Assembly (NCBI RefSeq): GCF_004010155.1
Contig: NZ_RRYH01000034.1
Location: 1 to 54,264, forward strand
Direction: 5' to 3'
From: Solirhodobacter olei
GTDB taxonomy: Bacteria > Pseudomonadota > Alphaproteobacteria > Rhodobacterales > Rhodobacteraceae
DNA length: 54,264 bases
Below, piece after piece: positions 18,114 through 27,178 of the stretch. Positions within the stretch are counted from its first letter, which is position 1, and every line of letters starts with the position of its first letter. A program made the translations under genes and the position numbers. The notes below the pieces were generated by a model. It searched no databases and was not told the DNA's origin. It saw nothing but the letters and a program-made list of their open reading frames with translations.

Positions 18114-18823
18114 CCGGCGGGGCGGAGCCTCTGATCGCGCTTGCGGGCGTCGGCAAGAGCTATGGCTCGGGCGAGGCGGAGGTCCAGGCGCTGGCCGATA
18201 TCAGCCTTGCGATCCGGGCAGGCGAGTTTGTGGCGATCATGGGGCCGTCCGGTTCCGGGAAGTCGACGGCGATGAACATCCTCGGCTGCCTCGATGTGCC
18301 TTCGCGCGGCAGCTACCGCTATGCCGGGGTCGAGGTTGGCGATCTCGACCGCGATCAGCGTGCTCTGCTGCGCCGCAACTGCCTTGGCTTCGTCTTCCAG
18401 GGCTACAATCTTCTGCCCCGGACGACCGCGCTGGAAAACGTGGAGCTTCCGCTGGTCTACCGCGGGGTGCCACGCGCCGAGCGGCGGCGCCTGGCCTTCG
18501 AGGCGCTCGCCCGCGTGGGGCTTGAGGGGCGCGTCGATCACGACCCGTCAGAGCTGTCCGGCGGCCAGCAGCAGCGCGTCGCGATTGCCCGGGCCATCGT
18601 TGGCCAGCCCGACGTGATCCTGGCCGACGAGCCGACCGGGAACCTCGACAGTGCCCGGTCGCACGAGATCATGCAGCTGATGTCGACGCTGAACCGCGAT
18701 GCGGGCATTACCGTGCTTATGGTGACGCATGAGCCGGACATGGCGGCTTATGCCGGCCGGCTGGTTCATTTCCTGGACGGGCGCATCGCCGCGGACGGGT
18801 CGGGGGCGCCCCATGCTGGTTGA
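18110..18823 (+). CDS. MacB/LolD-type ABC transporter ATPase
   Basis: 237 residues, a single nucleotide-binding domain: Walker A GPSGSGKST (45-53), Q-loop FVFQGYNLLP, signature LSGGQ (149-153) and Walker B VILADEPTGNLD (169-180). The TGNLD ending is typical of the MacB/LolD/FtsE group. It overlaps the adaptor gene by four bases and the permease gene by eleven, indicating translational coupling. It powers the MacA-MacB-like exporter. Unlike E. coli MacB, the ATPase and the permease are separate polypeptides here. Confidence 0.94.
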   Translation: MTGGAEPLIALAGVGKSYGSGEAEVQALADISLAIRAGEFVAIMGPSGSGKSTAMNILGCLDVPSRGSYRYAGVEVGDLDRDQRALLRRNCLGFVFQGYNLLPRTTALENVELPLVYRGVPRAERRRLAFEALARVGLEGRVDHDPSELSGGQQQRVAIARAIVGQPDVILADEPTGNLDSARSHEIMQLMSTLNRDAGITVLMVTHEPDMAAYAGRLVHFLDGRIAADGSGAPHAG

Positions 18824-20021
18824 GGTGCTGCGGCTTGCGGCGCAGGTGATCCTGCGCAACCCGATGCGGTCGTTTCTGACCGTGCTGGGCATCGTCATCG
18901 GGGTGGCCGCGGTGATTGCGATGCTCACCGTCGGCAAGGGATCGACCCAGCAGGTGAAGTCCGACGTGGCGAAGCTCGGCAACAACCTGCTGATCCTTCG
19001 GCCCGGGCAGGGCGGCGGCCCCGGCGCGACCGCCGGTTCCGCGCCGAGCCTGAGCGCCCGCGACGTGGCGGCGATCACGGAGCAGGTGCCGTCGGTCGAG
19101 ATCGCCGCGCCGTTGAGCTCCAGTTCGATGACCGTGGTCTACGGCAACCAGAACCACCACACGACCATCACCGGAACGGACAACCGCTATCTGCAGGCGG
19201 CGGACTGGCAGATCGCGGAAGGGCGCGATTTCTATGACGGCGAGCTGCGCGCGGGCAGCGCCGTCTGCATCATCGGCGCGACGGTGCGCAGCCAGCTGTT
19301 CGGCGCGGCCGACCCGATCGGCGCCACGATCCGCTTCAAGCAGGTGGCCTGCAAGGTGATCGGGCTTCTGGCGGCCAAGGGGGCGTCCAGTTTCGGCTCG
19401 GATCAGGACGAGCTGGTCCTGATGCCGCTCAAGGCGTTTCAGCGCCGGATCGCCGGCAACCAGAACATAAGCACGATCTTCATCTCGATCCGCGACGGCG
19501 CCTCGACCGATACGGCCAAGGCCGACATCGAACGCCTGATGCGCGAGCGCCGCCACATCGGGCCCGGCGAGGATGATGATTTCAGCGTGTTCGATCTGAA
19601 GCAGATCGCAAGCATGCTTACGGGGATCTCGACCGTGCTGACCGGGCTGCTGTCGGCGGTGGCGGCCGTGAGCCTTCTGGTGGGCGGCATCGGGATCATG
19701 AACATCATGCTGGTCTCGGTGACCGAACGCACGCGGGAGATCGGCATCCGGCTGGCCATCGGAGCGACGGAGGGGCAGGTGCTGGTCCAGTTCCTGGTGG
19801 AGGCGGTCGTGCTGTCGCTTGCAGGCGGGCTGATCGGCATCGTCGTCGGGCTGGCGCTGGGCCTGACCGGCGCGCGGGTTCTGCATGTGCCCATCAGCCC
19901 GGATCCGCTGGTCGTGCTGATGGCCTTCGGTTTCTCGGCGGCGGTCGGGGTGGTCTTCGGCTACTTCCCGGCGCGCCGGGCCGCCCGCCTGGACCCGATC
20001 GAGGCGCTGCGCCACCAGTAA
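18813..20021 (+). CDS. MacB-like ABC exporter permease (FtsX-like)
   Basis: 402 residues from the ATG at 18813 (MLVEVLRLAAQVILRNPMRS). A MacB periplasmic core domain follows the first membrane helix (about 20-45). The FtsX-like three-helix block is at the C-terminus with the characteristic VGGIGIMNIMLVSVTERTRE followed by GIRLAIGA, ending ARRAARLDPIEALRHQ. This arrangement is the MacB mechanotransmission type rather than LolC/E, which have extra partner subunits. The start lies inside the ATPase gene (eleven-base overlap). Confidence 0.93.
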   Translation: MLVEVLRLAAQVILRNPMRSFLTVLGIVIGVAAVIAMLTVGKGSTQQVKSDVAKLGNNLLILRPGQGGGPGATAGSAPSLSARDVAAITEQVPSVEIAAPLSSSSMTVVYGNQNHHTTITGTDNRYLQAADWQIAEGRDFYDGELRAGSAVCIIGATVRSQLFGAADPIGATIRFKQVACKVIGLLAAKGASSFGSDQDELVLMPLKAFQRRIAGNQNISTIFISIRDGASTDTAKADIERLMRERRHIGPGEDDDFSVFDLKQIASMLTGISTVLTGLLSAVAAVSLLVGGIGIMNIMLVSVTERTREIGIRLAIGATEGQVLVQFLVEAVVLSLAGGLIGIVVGLALGLTGARVLHVPISPDPLVVLMAFGFSAAVGVVFGYFPARRAARLDPIEALRHQ

Positions 20022-20234
20022 GGGGCGCTCGCGGCGGCCCGTCCTGACGTGACGGGGCGGGGCGGCGTTGCCCCGATTATCGGCTTGCCACTCATCTGTT
20101 ACACCCTCACTGTGCGCCCGGTTGTGTCGTGTCCCGTCGCAACCGGGAATTGAAAATTTGGCGCAACGCGTGCGCCGTGGCGACATCGCCGGCCGATGCC
20201 GACGCGTGCCGGGCTCGCCCTGAAGGTCTGGAAG

Positions 20235-21686
20235 ATGCAAGCCGCCACGAGCGAAGACATGATCGCCACCTATAGCGAACTCGACCCGAAGGACCTGCAG
20301 GGACGTTCGGGTGCCCGGTTCATGGGAGAGTCGCCTGCGCTTCTGCAGGCGCAGATGCGCGATTATTCGAGAAGCGGCGACCGCCAGTTCTGGCAGCGAG
20401 CGATCATGTATGTCGCGGCCCTGGCCATCGCCTATTTCTTCTACGACCCCATGATCGCGATGATCAGCCTGGTCTTGATCACCGTCAGCGAAACCCTGGA
20501 TGTCTTCATCCACAAAAGGGTGTTCAAGAACACTTCGACCGATATTCCGACGGTGCGGAGAAACTTTGCGCTGCTCTTCCTGTCGAGCGTTCTGAGTTCA
20601 TCGAATGTGGTTTACTACGCTGTCTCCGTCTCGTTCCACGAGGCGCCGGCCACCCATTTGCTGCCCCTCTTCTTTCTTTTCGCCGCGTCGATTTTCACGG
20701 CCATGAACGACAACCAGGTCCTGTTCCTGCTCAAGACCCGCCTTTGCCTTTACGCCGGGGCCTTTCTTGCGATCCCGGTCATCGACATCATGAAAACCGG
20801 GGCGCGCCTGCACTCGCCGGAATGGATCGAGATGTTCTCGGTCGCTGTCGTGCTGCTGTTCATCGTGAAGATTTCCCGTGTCTTTCTGGGCATCTACCGC
20901 CAGCAGTTGCAGCAGATGGTGGAATTCCGCGACCAGGCCGACAAGGCCAAGGTGGCGTCCAGGGCCAAGTCCGAATTCCTCTCGACCATGAGCCATGAAT
21001 TTCGCACGCCAATGACATCGATAAACGGGGCCGTGGCAATCGCAGCCTCGGGCAAGGCCGGCCCGCTTACGCCTGACCTCGAAAGGCTGCTTGGGATTGC
21101 GCAGTCGAACTGCCGCCGTCTTTCCAACCTGATCAACGACATTCTCGACCTTCAGAAGATCGAGGCCGGAAAGATGGATTTCAAATCCTCAACAATAGAT
21201 CTTCACGGTTTCATCGAGAGATCCTGCGAGGTGAACCGCCCTTATGCGAATTCGCTGGATGTCACATTCGAGGCCATATCCGATGTCCCGGGCCGCACCG
21301 TCACCATCACGGGAGATGAGCAGCGCCTTGACCAGGTCATGTCGAACCTGCTGTCGAACGCGGCGAAGTTCTCTGCCCATGGCGGGGTCGTGACGGTGAA
21401 GCTTTCCATCACTGGCCCCATGGCCCGGATCGAGGTGATCGACCGGGGGGTGGGGCTGTCGGAGGACAAGCGCAGCCTGGTCTTCGACATGTTCAGCCAG
21501 ATCGATTCCTCCGATACCCGCAAGATCAGTGGGACAGGGCTGGGGATGAACATCTCGAAGCAGATCGTGGAGGCGCATGGCGGCACGATCGACTATCGCA
21601 AGAACGCGGGACCGGGCACCACGTTCTTCATCGAGCTTCCGCTTTCGGACAACCGGGCGGTGGGCAAACGGGATCCCGTGGCGTGA
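20235..21686 (+). CDS. Membrane-bound sensor histidine kinase
   Basis: 483 residues from the ATG at 20235, preferred over ATG 20196 because GAAGG lies eight bases upstream. About five to six membrane helices (55-215) form the sensor part with no large periplasmic loop. A short coiled linker leads to HisKA with SHEFRTP (phospho-acceptor His near 254) and HATPase_c with N box NLLSNAAKFS, DRGVGLS and the GTGLGMNISKQIVEAHGG G boxes. No receiver domain and no response regulator gene lies nearby, so the partner must be elsewhere. Convergent with a second kinase, 40 bp apart. Its signal is unknown. Confidence 0.9.
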   Translation: MQAATSEDMIATYSELDPKDLQGRSGARFMGESPALLQAQMRDYSRSGDRQFWQRAIMYVAALAIAYFFYDPMIAMISLVLITVSETLDVFIHKRVFKNTSTDIPTVRRNFALLFLSSVLSSSNVVYYAVSVSFHEAPATHLLPLFFLFAASIFTAMNDNQVLFLLKTRLCLYAGAFLAIPVIDIMKTGARLHSPEWIEMFSVAVVLLFIVKISRVFLGIYRQQLQQMVEFRDQADKAKVASRAKSEFLSTMSHEFRTPMTSINGAVAIAASGKAGPLTPDLERLLGIAQSNCRRLSNLINDILDLQKIEAGKMDFKSSTIDLHGFIERSCEVNRPYANSLDVTFEAISDVPGRTVTITGDEQRLDQVMSNLLSNAAKFSAHGGVVTVKLSITGPMARIEVIDRGVGLSEDKRSLVFDMFSQIDSSDTRKISGTGLGMNISKQIVEAHGGTIDYRKNAGPGTTFFIELPLSDNRAVGKRDPVA

Positions 21687-21726
21687 AGCCCGGGGGGCGG
21701 GGGCGCGCGGCGTCCCGTTTGCCGGG

Positions 21727-24087
21727 TCAGCCCGCCGGGTCCGCCTGCGGCATGTCGGCGGCGGGCCGGGGCGCGGAGGTCTTCCGGGCGTCGTGCAAGC
21801 CGTTCTCGATCACCAGGTCGAAATAGAACGTGCTGCCTGATTCCACGGTCGAGTAGAGCCCGATCCTGCCGCCGTGCCGCTCCACGATCGTGCGGGCGAT
21901 GTTCAGTCCCAGGCCCGCGCCCTCGAACTTGCGCTGGTCCGAGGAATCGACCTGGGTGAATTTCTCGAAGATCGTCGCCTGGGCGGCCTCGGGAATGCCG
22001 CAGCCCTCGTCCTCGACCAGCACCCGGACCATGTTCTCGTCGGCAAGACGCGCGATGCTGACCCGCACGGGCGCCCCCGGATGCGAGAATTTCGCCGCAT
22101 TGGACAAAAGGTTGGCGATTACCTGGGTAATGCGCTCGGCATCGATCAGAACGGTCGCGTCGGTCCCGGTGTCGATGAATTCGAACGACACGTCGGCTTC
22201 CTGACCATAGCCCTCGAAGGAGGATATCGCACTCTCGATCACCGGACGCAGCTTCATGGGCTTCTGGATGATCGGCAGGTCGAGGCTTTCCAGCTTCTCG
22301 ATGTCGAGGATGTTGTTGATCAGCCGCATCAGCCGCTGGCTGTTCTGCGTCGCGACCGTTGCGAGCCTCAGCACGGTCTCGCGGTTTTCCGCGACCTTCT
22401 CGGTGCCCATCAACCGCAGCGCACCGTGGATCGACGTCAGTGGCGTGCGCAGTTCGTGGCTTACCGTCGCTACAAATTCGGCTTTTGCCTTCTCGGCGAT
22501 GCGGCGCTCGGAGATGTCCCGGACGATGCCGATCAGGGTCACCTCGCCGTCGATCTGGACGTTCGAGACGGTCAGTTCCATCGGGAAGGTTCGGCCGTCC
22601 TTGCGCGGGCCCAGAACCTCGCGGGCATGAAGGGGCGCATTCTGCCGGCCCTGTTCCTGGAACCGGGAGAGGAAGGACTGATGAACCGCGGCCATTTCCT
22701 TTGGCATCAGCATCTCGACCTGGCGGCCGAGGACCTCGCCGGCCTTCCACCCGAAAATGCATTCGCAAGCGGCGTTGAAGCTGTGGATCTTGCCCCTTGC
22801 GTCCAGGGTGATGACGCCTTCCGCCAGATTTTCGATCAGGGTGGAGAGCCGATGCTCGGACTGCACGTAGTCATCCAGCAGGGCCTGCACGGCGCGGGCG
22901 ACATTGCCGACCTCGTCGGAGGAACTGACGGGCAGGTGGGGCGCTTCTTCCCGATGGCGGGCTTTCTGTGCCTCGGCTTCGAGAACCTTGAGCGGGCGAA
23001 CGAGGCGCCGGGTCAGCCGTTCCGTCAGCAATCCCACGAGCAGGAGCGAGCCGAAGACTATGAGAATACCCCGCAGGGCGATTGCATTCACCGCCGCCAT
23101 GACCCGCGCCTTGGGCTCCTGCACAAGGAGGATGGAGTCCTTTCCGCGGGCCGCGTCGCCGGTATGCATCCGAACGAAGTAGGACAGCGTGTCGGAGCCG
23201 AAATGTGCGCCGTTCTGCTTACCGGACGCCCTGACGTGGGAGAGCAGTGTCGCGACCTTCGCGGGCATCTGCGACGGCCAGACCAGGCAGGCGCTGCAGT
23301 TCGGCCCGTGGTGGAAGAGACCGCTGGGCGTCTGCAGATAGGCGCTTTCGCCGTTTGGCAGATGCGCGAACGTCGAGGCGACGAAGGTCCTCATGTCCAT
23401 GACGAGGACGATGAAGCCGAAGGGGGCCATCCCCTCGTGGTAGACGGGATAGGCGACCGTTATGGTATTGGTGTTGTTGACAACGGCCCTGCCTGGCCCC
23501 GGGTTCAGCGCGGAATTCAGAAACACGAGATGCGCCGTGCCGGGCCCGGTGGTGGGTGCGTCAGCCCAGTGGTGGCCGAATACGCCGGGGAGCCGCAAGG
23601 CGACATCCCGCCGCTGGAGCCCCTCGGCGGCGGAGCTGGAGATCTTGCCGCCTTCCCGCACCGCGCGCAGCAGTTCGCGGCCGTTGTCCTGCGTGCTGAC
23701 GACGCTGAGCTGAAGATACTCCGGCCGGGACCGTAGCAGCGCGATGGACAGGTCTCTTGCCGTCGCCTCGAGATCCACAAGGGGCCGCAGATCGTGATGT
23801 TCCGAATGCCGGGGGGCGGTCATAACGCTGTGCAGGAAGGCGTGAAGCGTCGGCGAGGCCGCGAGAATCACGGCGTCCTGCCTGACCTGATCCTGCAGGT
23901 TCCTGTAACTCGTTGCCAGAAGGCGCGCGGTTTCCCCCATGTTCGCGACTTCGCGGGTCTCGGCCGCCCTGGCCCCCTCCAGGTAGTAAAAGGTGGAGAG
24001 CGTCGCGGCGAAGAGCATCGAGACGACACAGGTGCCGACGACGATGCGACTGCGCATGGACCAGCTGGGAAGACCAAGAATTTTCAT
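21727..24087 (-). CDS. Sensor histidine kinase with periplasmic sensor, HAMP and PAS domains
   Basis: 786 residues from the ATG at 24087 (MKILGLPSWSMRSR); an upstream ATG at 24159 is possible but adds an unrelated stretch. Layout: TM helix (about 14-35), large periplasmic sensor (40-335, dCache-like, with a CSAC pair near 264-267), TM helix (338-355), HAMP, PAS (about 415-525, ENLAEGVITLDARGKI), HisKA with SHELRTP (His 544) and HATPase_c ending GAGLGLNIARTIVERHGG. No receiver domain. The kinase core resembles that of the convergent neighbour (SHELRTPLTSIHGA versus SHEFRTPMTSINGA), which suggests either a common ancestor or shared output. No response regulator gene is adjacent. Confidence 0.9.
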   Translation of the reverse strand: MKILGLPSWSMRSRIVVGTCVVSMLFAATLSTFYYLEGARAAETREVANMGETARLLATSYRNLQDQVRQDAVILAASPTLHAFLHSVMTAPRHSEHHDLRPLVDLEATARDLSIALLRSRPEYLQLSVVSTQDNGRELLRAVREGGKISSSAAEGLQRRDVALRLPGVFGHHWADAPTTGPGTAHLVFLNSALNPGPGRAVVNNTNTITVAYPVYHEGMAPFGFIVLVMDMRTFVASTFAHLPNGESAYLQTPSGLFHHGPNCSACLVWPSQMPAKVATLLSHVRASGKQNGAHFGSDTLSYFVRMHTGDAARGKDSILLVQEPKARVMAAVNAIALRGILIVFGSLLLVGLLTERLTRRLVRPLKVLEAEAQKARHREEAPHLPVSSSDEVGNVARAVQALLDDYVQSEHRLSTLIENLAEGVITLDARGKIHSFNAACECIFGWKAGEVLGRQVEMLMPKEMAAVHQSFLSRFQEQGRQNAPLHAREVLGPRKDGRTFPMELTVSNVQIDGEVTLIGIVRDISERRIAEKAKAEFVATVSHELRTPLTSIHGALRLMGTEKVAENRETVLRLATVATQNSQRLMRLINNILDIEKLESLDLPIIQKPMKLRPVIESAISSFEGYGQEADVSFEFIDTGTDATVLIDAERITQVIANLLSNAAKFSHPGAPVRVSIARLADENMVRVLVEDEGCGIPEAAQATIFEKFTQVDSSDQRKFEGAGLGLNIARTIVERHGGRIGLYSTVESGSTFYFDLVIENGLHDARKTSAPRPAADMPQADPAG

Positions 24088-24506
24088 AAGGCAAACGCAC
24101 GCGACAGGGCACAAAAGGCGCGGGCTGGGGGCCTGTGCTTCTGCATCGTCCAACCACAACTCCTGAGTGAAATGCCCCTGGAATATGGCGAGGGTTCGAC
24201 CAAAACCTGCAGGAAGTTAGGTTTTGGGTTCCACCATGCCATGCATCCGACATTTCGCAGGAGAACGTTGAAAAAGAGTTGCGCAGCATGGATGGCAAGC
24301 CGGCCATCGGGGAGCATTTCAGGTGCAGGGGGGCATTCCGGGGGGGCAGGGTCGATCTGCGCTCAGCCCGCGGTTCCTGCCATCCCGCCGATCACCGCCT
24401 GCGTGTCCCGGCCGCCCGACGCGTGCCAGGCGGGGGGAGACGCACATTCGTGCCCGTCAGATCGACCTTGGGCGGACCGTCATGGTCCGCCCGCCGAGGC
24501 GGCGGG
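24088..24506. other. Intergenic region without a gene (419 bp)
   Basis: It separates the PAS kinase from the hydrolase gene, both on the minus strand. Apart from the inverted repeat at 24200-24227, no gene or terminator was recognised. Confidence 0.5.
24200..24227. repeat. Perfect 9-bp inverted repeat upstream of the PAS kinase gene
   Basis: Arms CCAAAACCT (24200-24208) and AGGTTTTGG (24219-24227) around a ten-base loop, about 115 bp upstream of the kinase start. The arms are AT-richer than the surroundings. It could be an operator or an RNA hairpin; no T-run follows on either strand. Confidence 0.5.
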
Positions 24507-25112
24507 TCAGCCTTCGAACAGACGGGCCAGCGCCGTCAGTTCCGTCTGGCGCAGCTCGTGGCCGCCGTCATGGACCTCGGTCGCGACCTCGGCGCCCTGG
24601 GCCTCGAACCAGTCGATCAGGCGCTCACTCAGCGGCCAGGGGCAGATCGGATCGCTCCGCCCGGCCGTGACCAGCACCCGGTGCCCGGCGAGGCCCGGCA
24701 CGGGCGCCGGATCCCAGGGGATCAGCGGGTGCAGGAGGCCGATGCGGTCGAAGAGATCGGGCCGTGCCATCGCCACCGAGGCAAGGATGTTCGCCCCGTT
24801 GGAATAGCCGAACCCATAGACCGGCACCCCGGGAAAGGCCGCCTTCCGGGCGGTCACGAAGTCGGCCATCCGCCGGGTCCGCAGGGCGAGGTCGTCCATG
24901 TCGTAGACCCCTTCCGCGGTGCGGCGGAAGAACCGTGCGGCGCCGTGTTCCGAGACATCGCCCCGCGGCGAGATCACGCCCGCCCCGGGGACCAGCGCGC
25001 CGGCCAGGTCGAAGAACTGATGTTCGTCGCCGCCGGTCCCGTGGAAGGCGAAGATCAGGGGGGCGCCGGCTTCGGGCGCCCGGGTCAGCTCGGGGTAGAG
25101 ATCGCTTGTCAT
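24507..25112 (-). CDS. MhqD-like alpha/beta hydrolase (phospholipase/carboxylesterase family)
   Basis: 201 residues from the ATG at 25112, chosen because GAGGAGA lies six bases upstream. Alpha/beta hydrolase features: FAFHGTGGDEHQF oxyanion block near the N-terminus, nucleophile elbow GFGYSNGANILAS, acid region AGRSDPICP and catalytic His in DGGHELR. Closely placed after the glyoxalase-fold dioxygenase gene, an arrangement known from mhqO-mhqD-type units that handle quinones and related electrophiles. The hydrolase probably cleaves the ring-opened product; the substrate is inferred from context. Confidence 0.85.
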   Translation of the reverse strand: MTSDLYPELTRAPEAGAPLIFAFHGTGGDEHQFFDLAGALVPGAGVISPRGDVSEHGAARFFRRTAEGVYDMDDLALRTRRMADFVTARKAAFPGVPVYGFGYSNGANILASVAMARPDLFDRIGLLHPLIPWDPAPVPGLAGHRVLVTAGRSDPICPWPLSERLIDWFEAQGAEVATEVHDGGHELRQTELTALARLFEG

Positions 25113-25123
25113 CGTCGCTCTCC

Positions 25124-26056
25124 TCACTCGGCGATCTCGGGCAGCAGGCCCTCGATCTGCTTGCGATAGGGCTGGTAGCGGGTCGGCAGTTTCAGCGCCT
25201 CGCCAAGATGGGCGGTGTCCTCGTCGCGGTCGAAGCCCGGTTCGTTGGTCGCCACTTCGAAAAGAACGCCGCCGGGGGTGCGGAAGTAGATCGCCCAGAA
25301 GTAGTCGCGGTCGATCACCGGCGTCACCTGGTAGCCGGTGTCGAGAAGCGCCTGGCGCGTGCGCAGCTGGGCCGCGCGGTCGGGAACCGCAAAGGCGATG
25401 TGATGCACCGAGCCTGCGCCCTGTCCGGCCACCGGCCCGCCCGGCAGAGCCTCGATATCGATCGTGTCGGCGGCATTGCCGCCCTCGATCCGGAAGCGGG
25501 TGACGTTGCTGTCGCTCTCGTCCTTCTGGTAGCCCATGAAGCCCAGCAGCTCGGCCGTGGCGCCGGCGTCGCGCAGCCTCAGCCGCGCGCCGTGGAAGCC
25601 GAGGATGCCAGCGTCTTCCGGCACGCCCGCCCCGGTCCAGGGGGTGCGGCCGCGCGCCTCGCTTTCGACAAGGGCGAAGCTGTCGCCGTCCGGCCCGTCG
25701 AAGCTCAGCCGCGCCTCGCCCAGAAAGCTGCTTTCGCTCAGACCGGCCACGCCTTGCGCGGCAAGCCGGTCCTTCCAGAAGGCGAGCGCCCCCTTCGGCA
25801 CCGCGAATTCGGTCACGCCGACCTCGCCCGTGCCGCGCCGCCCCCGGGCCATCTGGCCGAAGGGGAAATAGGTCATGACCGAGCCGGGGGTGCCGATCTC
25901 GTCGCCGTAATAGAGGTGATAGACCTCGGGCGCGTCGAAGTTCACGGTCTTCTTGACCCGGCGCAGGCCGAGGGTCCGGGTGAAGAAACGGTTGTTCTCG
26001 CTGGCATCCGCCGCCATCGAGGTGACGTGGTGCAGCCCTTTCACATCGGTGATCAT
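25124..26056 (-). CDS. MhqO-like ring-cleaving dioxygenase (vicinal oxygen chelate fold)
   Basis: 310 residues with two glyoxalase-type modules. The first begins GLHHVTSMAADASENNRFF, with LGLRRVKKTVNFD. The second has SVHHIAFAVPD and GVLFEVATNEPGFD, giving candidate metal ligands His, His and Glu. Length and the ending (KLPTRYQPYRKQIE) match the ring-cleaving dioxygenase family of MhqO/MhqA type, associated with quinone or catechol stress. It is transcribed together with the hydrolase gene 11 bp downstream and is divergent from a LysR regulator 116 bp away. Confidence 0.88.
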   Translation of the reverse strand: MITDVKGLHHVTSMAADASENNRFFTRTLGLRRVKKTVNFDAPEVYHLYYGDEIGTPGSVMTYFPFGQMARGRRGTGEVGVTEFAVPKGALAFWKDRLAAQGVAGLSESSFLGEARLSFDGPDGDSFALVESEARGRTPWTGAGVPEDAGILGFHGARLRLRDAGATAELLGFMGYQKDESDSNVTRFRIEGGNAADTIDIEALPGGPVAGQGAGSVHHIAFAVPDRAAQLRTRQALLDTGYQVTPVIDRDYFWAIYFRTPGGVLFEVATNEPGFDRDEDTAHLGEALKLPTRYQPYRKQIEGLLPEIAE

Positions 26057-26172
26057 CCTGAGGTCCTCCTGACCTGTCCGCTTGGCGTTGAGGTCAACAT
26101 AGGGCCGCCGTGCATTATCAGGAATAGAAACATATCTTCATTTACTATTATCAAATATGCAATAATGGCGGG
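26057..26172. promoter_or_regulatory. AT-rich divergent promoter region of the LysR gene and the dioxygenase operon
   Basis: This 116-bp interval is markedly AT-rich in its right half compared with the rest of the window (26111-26167). It contains T-N11-A type candidates such as TTAT-N10-ATAA around 26148-26165. LysR regulators usually bind such sites and control the divergent gene. The exact operator cannot be fixed by eye. Confidence 0.45.
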
Positions 26173-27153
26173 ATGCAGGACCTCAAGCCCATCCGTGTCT
26201 TTCTGGAAGTCGCCGCCCAGCGCAGCTTTGCCGGGGCCGCGCGCAGCCTGCGCCTGACGCCCGCGTCGGTCACCCGGCTGGTTGCCGGGCTGGAGGCCGA
26301 GCTTGGCCAGCAGCTTCTGCTGCGCACCACGCGGCAGGTCTCGCTGACCAGCGCGGGCGCGGTGGCGGCGGCGCGCTACCGCCCGCTGATCGAGGCCTTC
26401 GACAGCACGACCGAGGACCTGCTGGCCGCCACCGGCGCTGACCGTGGGCGGCTGTCGATCAATGCGCCGATCTCGCTGGGCGGGCCGCTGCTCGCCGGTC
26501 TCGTGAGCAGCTTCCGCCTTGCCTACCCGCGCATCGCGCTGGACATGCAGCTGACCGATGCGCTGGTCGATATCGTCGATGAAAGCTGCGACCTCGCGAT
26601 CCGCATCTCTGGGCCGCCGGAGGACAAGTCGACGATCTGGCGCAAGATCTGCGAGGTGCCGCGGCAGCTCATCGCAGCGCCCGCGCTTTTCGACCGGATC
26701 GCGCGCCCCGAAAGCCCCGGGGACCTGATCCCCGAGCATTGCCTTTCCTACGGGCGCGAGGGAAGGGCGGAGACGTGGCGCTTTCACAAGGGATCGGTGA
26801 CGCGCAGCGTTCGCGCCGGCACCGAAATCGTGACGAACAACGGAGAGGTCCTCTACAGCCTCGCCGCGACCGGAAACGGCATCGTCAACCTTCCCGCCTT
26901 CCTTGCGCGGGAGGGCATCCGGCGGGGCGAGGTCGTGCCGGTGCTGGCCGACTGGAAGATGCCGCCGCTCTATCTCATGCTCTACTATCCGCCCTACGAG
27001 ACCCTGCCGCCGCTGGTCGCCACCTTCACCGATTTCTTCGAGGCCTATATGCGCGACCGCGAGGGGTTCGACTTCGGGCAAGCCCCCGACACGGGCAAGG
27101 AGGCCGCCGAGATCCGGAACGCGGCCCCGCGCGCGGAAGGCCCCGGCGACTGA
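26173..27153 (+). CDS. LysR-family transcriptional regulator
   Basis: 326 residues. The N-terminal winged helix-turn-helix is at 5-62 (FLEVAAQRSFAGAARSLRLT, PASVTRLVAGLEAELGQQLL). It is followed by a LysR substrate-binding domain (about 88-295) with the pattern of the group whose members regulate adjacent quinone/glyoxalase or NADPH-oxidoreductase genes. Divergent from the MhqO/MhqD-like operon, which is its likely target. The last 25 residues are a variable tail. Confidence 0.92.
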   Translation: MQDLKPIRVFLEVAAQRSFAGAARSLRLTPASVTRLVAGLEAELGQQLLLRTTRQVSLTSAGAVAAARYRPLIEAFDSTTEDLLAATGADRGRLSINAPISLGGPLLAGLVSSFRLAYPRIALDMQLTDALVDIVDESCDLAIRISGPPEDKSTIWRKICEVPRQLIAAPALFDRIARPESPGDLIPEHCLSYGREGRAETWRFHKGSVTRSVRAGTEIVTNNGEVLYSLAATGNGIVNLPAFLAREGIRRGEVVPVLADWKMPPLYLMLYYPPYETLPPLVATFTDFFEAYMRDREGFDFGQAPDTGKEAAEIRNAAPRAEGPGD

Positions 27154-27178
27154 CGGCGCATGCCCCGCGCGGGCCGGC

